Source of the DNA: Sophora flavescens
Lineage: Eukaryota > Streptophyta > Magnoliopsida > Fabales > Fabaceae
NCBI GenBank assembly: GCA_030762895.1
Contig: CM061064.1
Location: 131,137,402 to 131,201,401 of the forward strand
DNA: 64,000 nt
Direction: 5' to 3'
Shown here one piece after another: positions 11,061 to 23,300 of this stretch. Position numbers and translations under genes: made by a program. The notes under the pieces are model-generated. The model was not told the origin of the DNA, ran no database searches, and worked only from the letters and a program-made list of their open reading frames with translations. The first letter of the stretch is position 1, and every line of letters begins with the position of its first letter.

Positions 11061-12004
11061 AAGCACTTATTGCACTAGTGGGGGGTGTTACAACACGAGC
11101 ATCCAGGAAACATCTAGCAAAATGATCTATTTGTTGATATTTTGTAACATCCAATTTTGGATCTATTTGGTGGCACGAGATCAATTTGGTGGCTTTTAGG
11201 TAGCATCTTTTGCCGATTTGACTTATAAAAAAAATAACATTTTTCTCAATCACAAAAATTTAGTTTACAAAGAATCTATTTAACTTCGGGTCAACCCGTC
11301 CGATTTAGATCCGGTCTTAAACCAACCCGCATATGATAGGGTTTATGGACGGGCTCGGGTTCAAAGAATTGACACAATCAATGTTTAGGACCGAGTAAGG
11401 GACAAGCAAAATCCGTCTCAACCCGTCTCACGCTCACCCCTATAAAGAGGTTTGTATAATTTTAAAAGAGATTGTCGAATGTAGATAGGTTAAACCTGAT
11501 AATAAGGATATATTCTTTAAAAAAAATATGATTTTAGAACTAATGAAATTTGTTTAGTTGACCTAGTACTCGTAATAATTATAGATGATTTATATTTCCT
11601 AACTTGTTAAAATTAGTAGTTTATTTGTTAAAATTAGTAGTTTATCTTTATTTTTGAATGAAAAGTTTTGCCGCCCTTATGCTCCTATCCGACTCGAGGG
11701 ATTAGTCTCTGCAGTTACACGCGGAGGATATCCTAGGGAACCAAAAAAATAAGGAAATGAAAATAACCGTCCTAATTATCTTAATTAAATTACTCACTTA
11801 TCCCTGACTAATAAAAAAATTACTAATCATTCTAATTTACTAATCATAGCAATGCTATTTTTATTATTCCATATTATTAATTAAAAATAGTTAAAACTAA
11901 CTAAATATTAAAATTAAAATTAATATTTTAATTTTTGAAATGATAAATAATTTAAAATAAACTAAAGTGTTAAAATTGATAATTATTTTAAAATAAATAC
12001 TATA

Positions 12005-12008
<4 letters not shown>

Positions 12009-12042
<34 letters not shown>
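12009..12042. repeat. (AT)n microsatellite
   Basis: About 17 uninterrupted AT units. Confidence 0.95.
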
Positions 12043-12049
<7 letters not shown>

Positions 12050-12147
12050 ATAAAAAATCATGCAAACATGTCATTTTCTGTTATTTTACATTAACAAGCT
12101 AGTTCAATCGCTAGTTTTACAAAACACTTCAAATCTAATCCGCTAGC

Positions 12148-12218
12148 TTATCCGCTACCTGTTATTCGCTAGCTTATCTGCTATCCGCTAGCTTATCATC
12201 TATTCGCTAGTTTTTAAC
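12148..12218. repeat. Short direct repeats of CCGCTAGCTTATC
   Basis: Four to five degenerate copies of (C)CGCTAGCTTATC. The run ends near AACAAACAGAGCC, which resembles the ends of some plant hAT-type MITEs. No target duplication was found, so it is listed only as a repeat. Confidence 0.5.
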
Positions 12219-13505
12219 AAACAGAGCCTTAGTCAAGAATTGCCACCAGTGTTTGTAATCTCCCTCCCTTGGGCATTACCGTCTAAACTCGTTTCAATAT
12301 AAAATTAAAAGATAATTTGCTGGTGCTTTCGGAAAATAATATATATAAGTACATAAGTTTCTGAAATTGGGTATAAAATTTTTTCTTTGTCATGACTCCG
12401 CTCCTAAGCCATAATCAACACACAACTTACTATTATAACTTGGCAATCCTATTTCATTTAAAGAATATACTTAAATACAAGATATTAGTTTTACAAAAAT
12501 TTTGACAGAGTCTCCTCTGTAATTCGGACATCCCAAATAAAATAACACCTGTTACAATGATTACCGTTTCAGTCCTGAATTCTAGCTACACTAAATTCCA
12601 CCAGATCTCGATACATAAAAATAATAGTTATAGCCATAATCTTTACAAAACCAAAAGAACTAATTTAGATTTTCCTTCAACAAACAGGCTCTCCGAGCCA
12701 CAAACATTCCATTATAAAATAAAGGCTCTCTAAGCCAAACTCATACATACTATCAAAATAATCTAAGTCTTAACCCTAAGCTGGTCGTTCTAAAAGTTAT
12801 TCCGCAAGTAATACCTCATCAAGCAACTATATCTAAGTCTCGAGGTGACTTAGACAAACTCCTCTGTAACAGCTGTGATAGAGTACCCAAGGTACAATAT
12901 CGAACTTAGAAGAATCCTGAAATGTGTGTGTAAAGGTGAGACTCCAATATATGGTTTTAACCCAATAACTAAATGCTCGACACCACATAACACATATACA
13001 TTTACCACACAAGCATTTATAAGCTAATAGTTTATCAGTGGGTTTAACACCCCAATCATCTAATTTTCGTCCTAATCTCATGAGATATCACCAACCTCGT
13101 GTTGAGTTGATCAGACTCTAAAGCCACACTGACTAACTTGGCACTCTGCCAATAGGTCCGCGACCTCTTCCCATCTTGAAAACAACGTAGGCATACAAAG
13201 CCAAGGCACTAACACGGCCAAACATTGCTAATGCCCACAATCAGTGGCTCCGCCATTAGCAAGTAAGATGGGGATCTCAAAGTCCTTCCTAGGCACCAAT
13301 GAGATAATGCACGTCGTAACTACCATTCGCCGATGGTAGTTGATGCATTTGTGTCACAACCACAAATCGCAGGCACGTCTGCCACATGCATGCAAAACAC
13401 TTTTGTTTTGTTCTTTTCTTTGTGCTCACTCTTTCTCTTGCCGAAGCTCAAAATGGCTTACGACTCACATAGTTTTAAAACACTTTTTAAAACTTTCATC
13501 ACAAC

Positions 13506-13635
13506 ACAGGACCTCACTGTCCATAAATCATTTATCAAAACATAGGACCTTAATGTCCATAAAACATTTATCAAAACATAGGACCTCACTGTCCCATAAA
13601 ACATTTATCAAAACATCGGACCTCACAGTCCAAGT
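13506..13635 (-). repeat. 36-bp minisatellite in the left LTR
   Basis: Three and a half copies of a unit containing AGGACCTCACTGTCCATAAA and CATTTATCAAAACAT. The matching array in the right LTR is 21594-21720. GGACctcactGTCC gives each unit a small hairpin. Confidence 0.88.
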
Positions 13636-13709
13636 GCTCAATCACGACACCTCTCGACCGGTGCACCAATCGTAGGTTCGTGGCACTAGAAACATCTTCA
13701 ATGTTTCAA

Positions 13710-13788
13710 CACAGTATACCTCATGTATACAATTCATCACAGTATACCTCATGTATACAATTCATCACAGTATACCTCATGTATACAA
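13710..13788 (-). repeat. 28-bp minisatellite in the left LTR
   Basis: Three copies of CAGTATACCTCATGTATACA plus AATTCATCA; the right-LTR equivalent is 21797-21873. Each unit carries two self-palindromic GTATAC boxes. Confidence 0.88.
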
Positions 13789-16613
13789 TCTCAAAGTCCA
13801 AATGACTGAGTTCATCACAACACAGAACCTTAGTACCCCGACGTCTCGGTTACTAAGTTCCACACCACTATTAACACGAAATCAGTTTTGTTTTCATAAA
13901 TTCTTTTTCCAAAATTGGAAATTCATCAATAAAATCCTTAAATAATAAAACTTGGTTTTCACAAATCTGAGTCACGTGAGGTTTTCACTTCCTTAAAATA
14001 TGTACTGCCGTTTCAAAATACTTTCCTTCTATACTTTTCCAAATCAATCATCAATTATCACTTTTAAAACTTCTCAACCAATACTTAACTTCTTCCAGTG
14101 AAAACACTTTCTAAAATCATCTTAACTCTTTTTAACAATTAATTTCATAAAATAACTTTGTATCGTATTATAACTTTATTACATAAAAATTAGCAGTACT
14201 TAAACATTTTCACAATTTCGCTCTCATTGTGACTCGAGTTACTATTACACTCATAAATTATCATCATCAAAACTCCTTACTTTTCCAAAATAATACTTTT
14301 CACTACTATTATATTCCAACGTTTCCCATAAAACATTGAATATAATTTACACAGCTTATTAAAGCTTTTATCTGATTAGTCGGTTGTGCATTGACCACAG
14401 TCAGGCTTCTCAAACAACACTCACAAGCAACATTCAACAACAAACCACTAGACAGATAATGTACCATGGCAATATCATATTCAAATAAATAATTTTAAAC
14501 AGATCAAACAATGATACTCAGATATACAACTCAACATAAACCACATCATCAGATAACCACAACCACATTAATTCCACAGAATACACAACAAGTAAATGGT
14601 CACAAACAAATGGTTATTGAGAAAAATCCATCAGGCAAGCTCCCCTTACCTCTTGAAGACTCGAACTAAATAATCTCCCGAACTCGATTCAATTCCTCTT
14701 CGTCAGTGTAAATCAGCTAACTCCGTAGTTTCCTTCAAACGAATTGCAACCAAAATAAATAAATCAGACAACAACACACTTAAATCAATGGGGGTTAGGG
14801 TTCGGCTTTACCCCATTTTCTAGATTAGGAAACTTAAAATTTGATTAACTTAGGGATTAATGATCCATAAGTTACTTAAGCATGATTAATCACTTTAACC
14901 GTGATTATGAACCAAGAACATGAACTAAAATTCATCTAGTTCCAAGAACTAGGGTTTCGTCCAAGAACTGAGTTTGGAGTTAGAAATCTCTAAAATTTCT
15001 AAACTCTTGGATTTAATCAACATACACAACCTAGAGTTAGATTCAAGTGTTTCAAACAACTTTTGAATCATAAAACTAACAAGTGCTCATACCTAGGGTT
15101 TCGGTTTTTGAAGAATCAAATAGGCTAAAGTTATATTTTTGATCTTCTATATACTTGAATACAAGAACTATCAAGATATAATCATGAATCAAGACATGAA
15201 ATGGAAACAAAACCTAAGAACTCAAAGTTAACCTAGGTTCGGCCCAGTCCAGAAATTAGAGAAAGAAATTTCTCATGATCTTGAGCTTCTAGATAATGAA
15301 AGTAGAGATGATTATAAGATCATAGCAATTGGTTTCATGTCAAAAGGATTTTTCTAGAATTAGTTATGAATTTTTCAATCTAGCTTCAAGAACTTTGAAC
15401 AAATGAAGAACATGTTGATCAAAGGCATAAACTCAAAAATCTTATGAAGAGAAAAGCTTAGAATAGCAAGATTAAGAGAGACTACCTCTTGATGATCAAA
15501 GACAATGATGATTTGGATGATGTTCTTCAAGAATGTCTCATGGTGTTCTTGAGAACTTAAGGAAGAAGATGAACCAAGTTAGGGTTTCAGAACAGTTTCG
15601 GTATTTTGGGTATATCTCTCAACATACTTATCCGTTTTGGATGATCTTTATGTCGTTGGAAAGAAGAGAGAAATATGAACAACTTTCATGTTGAAAGTTT
15701 TCCGAGATTCGAAATGGAAACCGATCAGAATGGCTCTACAAAATCGGACGAGTTATGAACTCCTTAGAGCAAGAATCAAGACTTTGGAAAAAAAAATGAC
15801 TTAAGGAAGGAAATATCCTATTTAAATGAAGAAGCAACCAGCTTATTGAAGAAGACACAAATGCTTAATGATGAAGGAATCAAAACTTGGAGAAGAAGGA
15901 AGCAAAACTTGTTTAAGAAGCATTCAAAACTTCTTAAGGAAGTAGTCAAAACTTAATGAAGAAGATGTTGAATGCTTAATGGAGAAGATTTCAAATACTT
16001 GAAGAAGAAGACAAGGTTGGAGCCGTGTGGAGTTGGCAAGGATTTTGGGCCAATTTGTCAAATGTCATTTTGTAGGAATTGTCATACAAAGACAAGGGTA
16101 TTTTGGTCATTTCACAACAAAATTAAATGTTGCCATAAATGTGCTATTAAATGCCATTTATGATAGGTTAGACTTGTCAAGAATGCTAATCAAGTTGGTC
16201 AATCCAATGTCTCTGCTACTTTGCCGACTTCCCGATCCATCTGACTCAAGCTCTGCCTAAAGACATCTCATCGTATAGGCCCGCAACAAACATAATATGT
16301 TAATTTTTTTTTCAAAATTTTCAAAACTCCTAGTATCATAGTAAATATGATAAAAATATTTTTCATCTCGTTATCGATTCAAAATTTGATCTTCTCGAGC
16401 GATAAACTTTTCTTGTCGGTGAAAACCTGAAAAGCAAACAGACCGGCTTCCGTCTGAGTTTTCAACTAAAAACTTCCTTGTAACCTTATAAAAATAAGTA
16501 TAACAAGGAAATGACCTTGGTTTATCCAAAATCATTTTCTAAGTCTCGGATAAAAATATATATTTATATATTTCTTACCGATATTACGAAACAGCGAAAA
16601 TCGGGGTGTTACA

Positions 16614-16629
16614 TTACTACCCCTCTTAA
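16614..16629 (-). promoter_or_regulatory. Polypurine tract of the minus-strand element
   Basis: Minus-strand TAAGAGGGGTAGTAA directly before the 3' LTR. The same motif precedes the 3' LTRs at 46361 and 62490, which ties the three elements together. Confidence 0.8.
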
Positions 16630-19600
16630 AAAAATTTCGTCCTCGAAATTTCGTAGTTCAAAACTAAACTGGATGTTGTAATCATACCTTAACTCTAAAA
16701 TCTAGCTTTGTATTTTCATCGCTTCATTCCTTTTATCTCTAACAGAATCAATTCTTATGCTATCCTATTCATCCTCGAAACTTTTCACTACCGCATTCTC
16801 TCCACTACCTTTGATATTTCATCTTAGTATATTACACTTTAAAGAACAAAATCAACGCTTAATCTCTTCATTTAACTTTCTCAATACTAATCCATTTGAA
16901 TTCAAACTTTCTCTAATATCTAACTTTCACAGCTAACATCAAAATCCACACTAGCTTTACCATAACATCAATTAACCTTCTACTCAAGAGATGCAATCAT
17001 AGTCTTAATCCAATTGAGCTTAGTCTACTCTTCTAGTCATATCAAATTTACACTTTTCAAGTCTCCAACCAAAACGTCATAACATTCCTAAGTTGCACAT
17101 GATAAACTTTGCTCCAAGAACCTAAGAAATTCAATCTTATTAAAACTAACTCTTACCACATCCATCATAATTTGTTCTCTTATTAATTCCACTTGAATCT
17201 TTTGCCTACTTCAATTTCATATCCTCCATTTGCCTTTCATTTTCAATTTAATTCTCAATTCCCATTAGTATCCCTGGTTTAAGAAATTTCCCATGCACAT
17301 CTACTCTATTGTCCAAGGAAATACACAACTTTTAACAATTCCTCCATTCGAAAACTTAACTCTATCACTTATACAAGGAAGTGCTTGTATCCTACGTGCC
17401 CTTATCTTATATATTTGCAACCGAGAAAAACATTATAAAATAGAGCTTTTCTAAGGCCATTACCCCTAAGAGTTGCACCAAAACAAAGCCAAGAAATCCA
17501 AATGAACATTCCCTAATGGCAATCTCGAATTTAAAAATGTCCAATTCCTACTATGGATCATCAATCACATATTACCAGAATAAGACCTCAAAGATTATAA
17601 ACATTTCATCATAGCTTATCACACGCGAAAGACATAATCAAAACTTAATCACTTCTTGTCTCCAAATTAGTCTCGCTAACAAAACTTTTTCCACACCTTA
17701 TCCTTACAACGAATATCCAGTTCAACACTAATTTTACTTTACTACATATATTAACTTTCATCCCAAGGCACACAATTGTAGTCTTAGTTTCCTTTGAACA
17801 TATTCCACCACTCCAAATTATATCATAGTCATTCATTTCAATCTTAAAGAATACAATTACATTTCTCCTTGCAATTACAACCAAAAGAAATCACTTCAAC
17901 TTGAATTATCCAAAATCATAATTCTTAAACTGTTCTAATAACTTAGTTTCACTCAAGAACTTCTATTTACTAATTCCATTCAACTTAAGGAAAACTACCA
18001 TATATATTTTTCCGTAAATCCTCGGATTCACCAAGTCAATATTAACCATAAATATTGATCACTACTCTAAATTTTCTTTAATGATATATCTACCTTGATC
18101 ATAATGTCCATTGTAATCATCTCACTCAATAATGTTGAACTTAAGGGTTCTCATAATACCATTCACATCTATACGCTAACAAAACTCCTATCAACTCTGG
18201 TTCGTCCTACTATAGAGATGACAAAAATTTAGGTACCACACTATTTCCCAGATAACCTGCTAAAATAGGTCACCTCATTCCTTATCCATCCCACTAAGGA
18301 TGATCAGGTGGACTTAGTCTCAACTTAGTCCTCAACACTTAAAGTAAACTTAACCGACACACTTTGATAAACTTCCGCTTTTCATCTGAAACAACACTTG
18401 AAGATACTCCACTAAATTTGAAAAATCCCCTGATACACTATTTGATTCACTAACTCTACTTGTGGATCTTAACTCGTAAAAAGATGTAGACTTCACCAAT
18501 CGATCAACGATCACTTGAATTCAAACAAGACTCGTGCAGGTCTTCAGAAAACTCATAACAAAGATTGAAGAAATGCCAACATCTCAACAAAGAAGGTTCA
18601 ATTGTACGTCTTGATGTAGATATATCCAACTCGCGATGGATGAAATAAGTCACACATCGGCAACATTTGGAAAGTACATAGAATTAAGATGATCAATGAC
18701 AACAAACTCTTTTGAACCGCAATAAGACATGACCTTGGAGATCATAAAAGAATTTCTCAAGGAAAGAAGTTTTTTTTTTTTTTTTTTCTGGATTCCATTT
18801 TCACATAAGTATAGAAAAGAATTTCATTAATTTGAAGAATATCAGAACATCCAGTATGGAAAAAGATCATTCCAGCAGGTTCGTGGATGTAAAAATGCAT
18901 GATCAATGCACATTTACAAACATGAATCTAATAAAGTTCATTCTTCCACAAGAATCTTCCAACCGATTCAAATAATCAAGGAGTGAATAATGTCTAATTC
19001 CAAGAGGATTAATTCTTATTCTTAATACAAAGAATTTACAAAAGGATGACTTTCACCTCTATCAAAAATAGAAGTGACGAAACTAAGTTTTACCAAGAAA
19101 CTTCTGCTATCACAAAATTATCTGGGTTATAACTCAAGAAAAATAGTCATAACGACTTTTCTCAACAACACTTTAAGGGATTCCGACCAATGGATTCCTT
19201 TAAATTAATTCACTCAAATGTCTAATACATTGAGAATCATTTGGAAGTGTAAGTACAACTTCTCACAAACAAAGAAATGAATAACTGGAAATTTATGAAT
19301 CAGCATAACTAATTCATGAGTCTTGACAGATTGCAAATTAAAATCAGAAAATATGTCTGACACATACCAACTTCACCGTTGTGATTATCTAATACAATCA
19401 CAGAATTCGAGAAATAATTGTCAACTGACAAACACAAGAGAATCAAAGGGTACACTAAAGAGTTCCTTAATCACGAGACACTCACCTAAGATCGAAAATC
19501 CACTCGATTCGTCTTGGTTCTAACTAACATACACGTCTTTCTAGTCAAGCTTAGTATAACCACCTTGAATTTGGATACGATTCCGGACAACTTAATCAAT

Positions 19601-20286
19601 TGATCAAACATGCAAAAGGTTGATCCTTCCTCCTGAACTGAGTTGACGATGCAAGACCTTGATAACTCCATTCTAGTACCAAATCGTCTTCAAGTCAATC
19701 TTTGAGTAGATAACAACTTCTTGCAATTACTTCATCAAATCAACTACGCAAGTTAGAGAATACTTATTCCTAATTCGTCCTTTTACCTAGTCGTCAGAAA
19801 TCTAGACAGTAACACGAACCTCCACACAATGTTGGTGATTCAAAAAGAAAACACTCGGTCTAACAAACGATTCAGACCACCGATTGAACTCGTTTCAATC
19901 TTTGTAGGCAACATCCTACACAAAAGCGACATAGATCCGGATTGAATCCAGAAAATAGATCAATCAAAATCAATGTCCTTTGCTAACCCTAAACCTAGAA
20001 TATTTCCAAGGAACACTCCCGGAAAAATCCTATACACAAACACCTCGTTTCGAATGTCTGACACAATTCACAAAATAATCGAATGTCATATCCGAACCCA
20101 AGTAACATTCAAGATCTATGGTCTCCCAGGACATAAAACCCTTGGAAAAAAACCATCAACAAAACATATACTTGTGCGTCAACACACATTGCTTCAACAA
20201 GAAACAATTCAAACAAAACTCAACCAGAGATCACACAACAAAAACTTAACAGACCTATTCCCCAAAGATCCCGAAAGACTCGACCA

Positions 20287-20298
20287 GCTCTGATACCA
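20287..20298 (-). promoter_or_regulatory. Primer-binding site (tRNA-iMet type)
   Basis: Minus-strand TGGTATCAGAGC, three bases from the 5' LTR that starts at 20302. It is the standard plant initiator-tRNA-Met complement. Confidence 0.9.
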
Positions 20299-20301
20299 CA
20301 A

Positions 20302-23300
20302 TGTAATCTCCCTCCCTTGGGCATTACCGTCTAAACTCGTTTCAATATAAAATTAAAAGATAATTTGCTGGTGCTTTCGGAAAATAATATATATAAGTAC
20401 ATAAGTTTCTGAAATTGGGTATAAAATTTTTTCTTTGTCATGACTCCGCTCCTAAGCCATAATCAACACACAACTTACTATTATAACTTGGCAATCCTAT
20501 TTCATTTAAAGAATATACTTAAATACAAGATATTAGTTTTACAAAAATTTTGACAGAGTCTCCTCTGTAATTCGGACATCCCAAATAAAATAACACCTGT
20601 TACAATGATTACCGTTTCACTCCAGAATTCTAGCTACACTAAATTCCACCAGATCTCGATACATAAAAATAATAGTTATAGCCATAATCTTTACAAAACT
20701 AAAAGAACTAATTTAGATTTTCCTTCAACAAACAGGCTCTCCGAGCCACAAACATTCCATTATAAAATAAAGGCTCTCTAAGCCAAACTCATACATACTA
20801 TCAAAATAATCTAAGTCTTAACCCTAAGCTGGTCGTTCTAAAAGTTATTCCGCAAGTAATACCTCATCAAGCAACTATATCTAAGTCTCGAGGTGACTTA
20901 GACAAACTCCTCTGTAACAACTGTGATAGAGTACCCAAGGTACAATATCGAACTTAGAAGAATCCTGAAATGTGTGTGTGTAAAGGTGAGACGCCAATAT
21001 ATGGTTTTAACCCAATAACTAAATGCTCGACACCACATAACACATATACATTTACCACACAAGCATTTATAAGCTAATAGTTTATCAGTGGGTTTAACAC
21101 CCCAAACACCATCCATAAAATTATGCATGACACTTCTATTCATCATCTAATTTTCGTCCTAATCTCATGAGATATCACCAACCTCGTGTTGAGTTGATCA
21201 GACTCCAAAGCCACACTGACTAACTTGGCACTCTGCCAATAGGTCCGCGACCTCTTCCCATCTTGAAAACAACGTAGGCATACAAAGCCAAGGCACTAAC
21301 ACGGCCAAACATTGCTAATGCCCACAATCAGTGGCTCCGCCATTAGCAAGTAAGATGGGGATCTCAAAGTCCTTCCTAGGCACCAATGAGATAATGCACG
21401 TCGTAACTACCATTCGCCGATGGTAGTTGATGCATTTGTGTCACAACCACAAATCGCAGGCACGTCTGCCACATGCATGCAAAACACTTTTGTTTTGTTC
21501 TTTTCTTTGTGCTCACTCTTTCTCTTACCGAAGCTCAAAATGGCTTACGACTCACATAGTTTTAAAACACTTTTTAAAACTTTCATCACAACACAGGACC
21601 TCACTGTCCATAAATCATTTATCAAAACATAGGACCTTACTGTCCATAAAACATTTATCAAAACATAGGACCTCACTGTCCATAAAACATTTATCAAAAC
21701 ATCGGACCTCACAGTCCAAGTGCTCAATCACGACACCTCTCGACCGGTGCACCAATCGTAGGTTCGTGGCACTAGAAACATCTTCAATGTTTCAACACAG
21801 TATACCTCATGTATACAATTCATCACAGTATACCTCATGTATACAATTCACCACAGTATACCTCATGTATACAATCTCAAAGTCCAAATGAATGAGTTCA
21901 TCACAACACAGAACCTTAGTACCCCGACGTCTCGGTTACTAAGTTCCACACCACTAATAACACGAAATCAGTTTTGTTTTCATAAATTCTTTTTCCAAAA
22001 TTGGAAATTCATCAATAAAATCCTTAAATAATAAAACTTGGTTTTCACAAATCTGAGTCACGTGAGGTTTTCACTTCCTTAAAATATGTATTGCCGTTTC
22101 AAAATACTTTCCTTCTATACTTTTCCAAATCAATCATCAATTATCACTTTTAAAACTTCTCAACCAATACTTAACTTCTTCCAGTGAAAACACTTTCTAA
22201 AATCATCTTAACTCTTTTTAACAATTAATTTCATAAAATAACTTTGTATCGTATTATAACTTTATTACATAAAAATTAGCAGTACTTAAACATTTTCACA
22301 ATTTCGCTCTCATTGTGACTCGAGTTACTATTACACTCATAAATTATCATCATCAAAACTCCTTACTTTTCCAAAATAATACTTTTCACTACTATTATAT
22401 TCCAACGTTTCCCATAAAACATTGAATATAATTTACACAGACTTATTAAAGCTTTTATCCGATTAGTCGGTTGTGCAATCGACCACGGTCAAGCTTCTCA
22501 AACAACACTCACAAGCAACATTCAACAACAAACCACTAGACAGATAATGTACCATGGCAATATCATATTCAAATAAATAATTTTAAACAGATCAAACAAT
22601 GATACTCAGATATACAACTCAACATAAACCACATCATCAGATAACCACAACCACATTAATTCCACAGAATACACAACAAGTAAATGGTCACAAACAAATG
22701 GTTATTGAGAAAAATCCATCAGGCAAGCTCCCCTTACCTCTTGAAGACTCGAACTAAATAATCTCCCGAACTCGATTCAATTCCTCTTCGTCAGTGTAAA
22801 TCAGCTAACTCCGTAGTTTCCTTCAAACGAATTGCAACCAAAATAAATAAATCAGACAACAACACACTTAAATCAATGGGGGTTAGGGTTCGGCTTTACC
22901 CCATTTTCTAGATTAGGAAACTTAAAATTTGATTAACTTAGGGATTAATGATCCATAAGTTACTTAAGCATGATTAATCACTTTAACCATGATTATGAAC
23001 CAAGAACATGAACTAAAATTCATCTAGTTCCAAGAACTAGGGTTTCGGCCAAGAACTGAGTTTGGAGTTAGAAATCTCTAAAATTTCTAAACTCTTGGAT
23101 TTAATCAACATACACAACCTAGAGTTAGATTCAAGTGTTTCAAACAACTTTTGAATCATAAAACTAACAAGTGCTCATACCTAGGGTTTCGGTTTTTGAA
23201 GAATCAAATAGGCTAAAGTTAGATTTTTGATCTTCTATATACTTGAATACAAGAACTATCAAGATATAATCATGAATCAAGACATGAAATGGAAACAAAA

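Larger units (their letters stand above)
4059..11080 (+). mobile_element. CACTA (En/Spm) DNA transposon, 7022 bp, non-autonomous
   Basis: The termini are CACTAGTGGAAAA at the left and an inverted CACTAGTG at the right (11073-11080), flanked by a 3-bp duplication GGG (4056-4058, 11081-11083), as expected of CACTA elements. Both ends hold dense subterminal AACGTCAGTT / AACTGACGTT repeats. The interior carries a decayed tnpA-type gene with a Ulp1-like C-terminus, a captured Dicer-like fragment, a duplicated noncoding segment and an 85-bp tandem repeat. I find no TNPD/tnp2-type (DDE) transposase, so the element would need a partner for movement. It sits 9 bp from the end of the host LTR. Confidence 0.92.
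1..11092 (+). mobile_element. Long LTR of a Tekay-like chromovirus, start outside window, split by two insertions
   Basis: The sequence at 1-2460, 3789-4058 and 11084-11092 is one LTR in plus orientation. It is a diverged reverse-complement match to the LTR at 12254-16613: positions 1790-1870 match about 13365-13440, 2340-2440 match about 12830-12900, and 3985-4058 match the terminal part near 12254-12330. The LTR closes with TGTTACA at 11092, past the CACTA insertion. No primer-binding site follows, so it is a 3' or solo LTR; the next five bases are ACACG. A solo LTR (2461-3783) and the CACTA element (4059-11080) interrupt it. Its left end is not in the window. The first 750 bases carry several copies of the roughly 150-bp module that ends in a GGCCGAACC-like motif. 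Confidence 0.75.
11093..12253. other. Geneless spacer between the long LTR and the 12-25 kb element
   Basis: AT-rich DNA without a coding frame I recognise. It includes a CGGGTCAACCCG-type segment (11280-11450), an (AT)n run and a repeat of GCTAGCTTATC-like units. The last five bases, GTGTT (12249-12253), are the target duplication of the next element. Confidence 0.7.
12254..16613 (-). repeat. Left LTR (3' LTR of the minus-strand element), 4360 bp
   Basis: Pairs with 20302-24697 along its whole length. It ends at TGTTACA (16607-16613), next to the polypurine tract. Confidence 0.93.
16614..20301 (-). other. Non-coding core of the 12-25 kb element
   Basis: No frame longer than about 106 codons and none with a retroviral motif. 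The 3' portion (about 16614-18250) is colinear with 46362-47150 of the 43-51 kb element, sharing landmarks such as TTCGTCCTCGAAATTTC, AACATCAAAATCCA and TTGCAATTACAACCAAAAGA with small changes. The rest (18250-20280) has no partner in the window. A 17-base poly-T lies near 18771-18787. Confidence 0.75.

Noticed and set aside
12148..12235. A hAT-type MITE
   Set aside because: Sequence flavour fits but neither terminal inverted repeats nor an 8-bp target duplication could be found.
13333..13675. Frames of 70-111 codons with HLSKHRT repeats (and 21420-21891, 154 codons)
   Set aside because: Translations of the 36-bp LTR minisatellite; the frames shift between the two LTR copies.
15972..16260. 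63- and 77-codon frames, including a Cys/His-rich one (CHTKTRVFWSFHNKIKCCHKC)
   Set aside because: Repeated identically at 24059-24389 as part of the LTR pair and on the strand opposite to the element; no recognised zinc-finger family and no sign of selection.
17645..17884. 79-codon minus frame in the core of the 12-25 kb element
   Set aside because: Right orientation for gag-pol, but no motif and not kept in the related core at 46362-47143.
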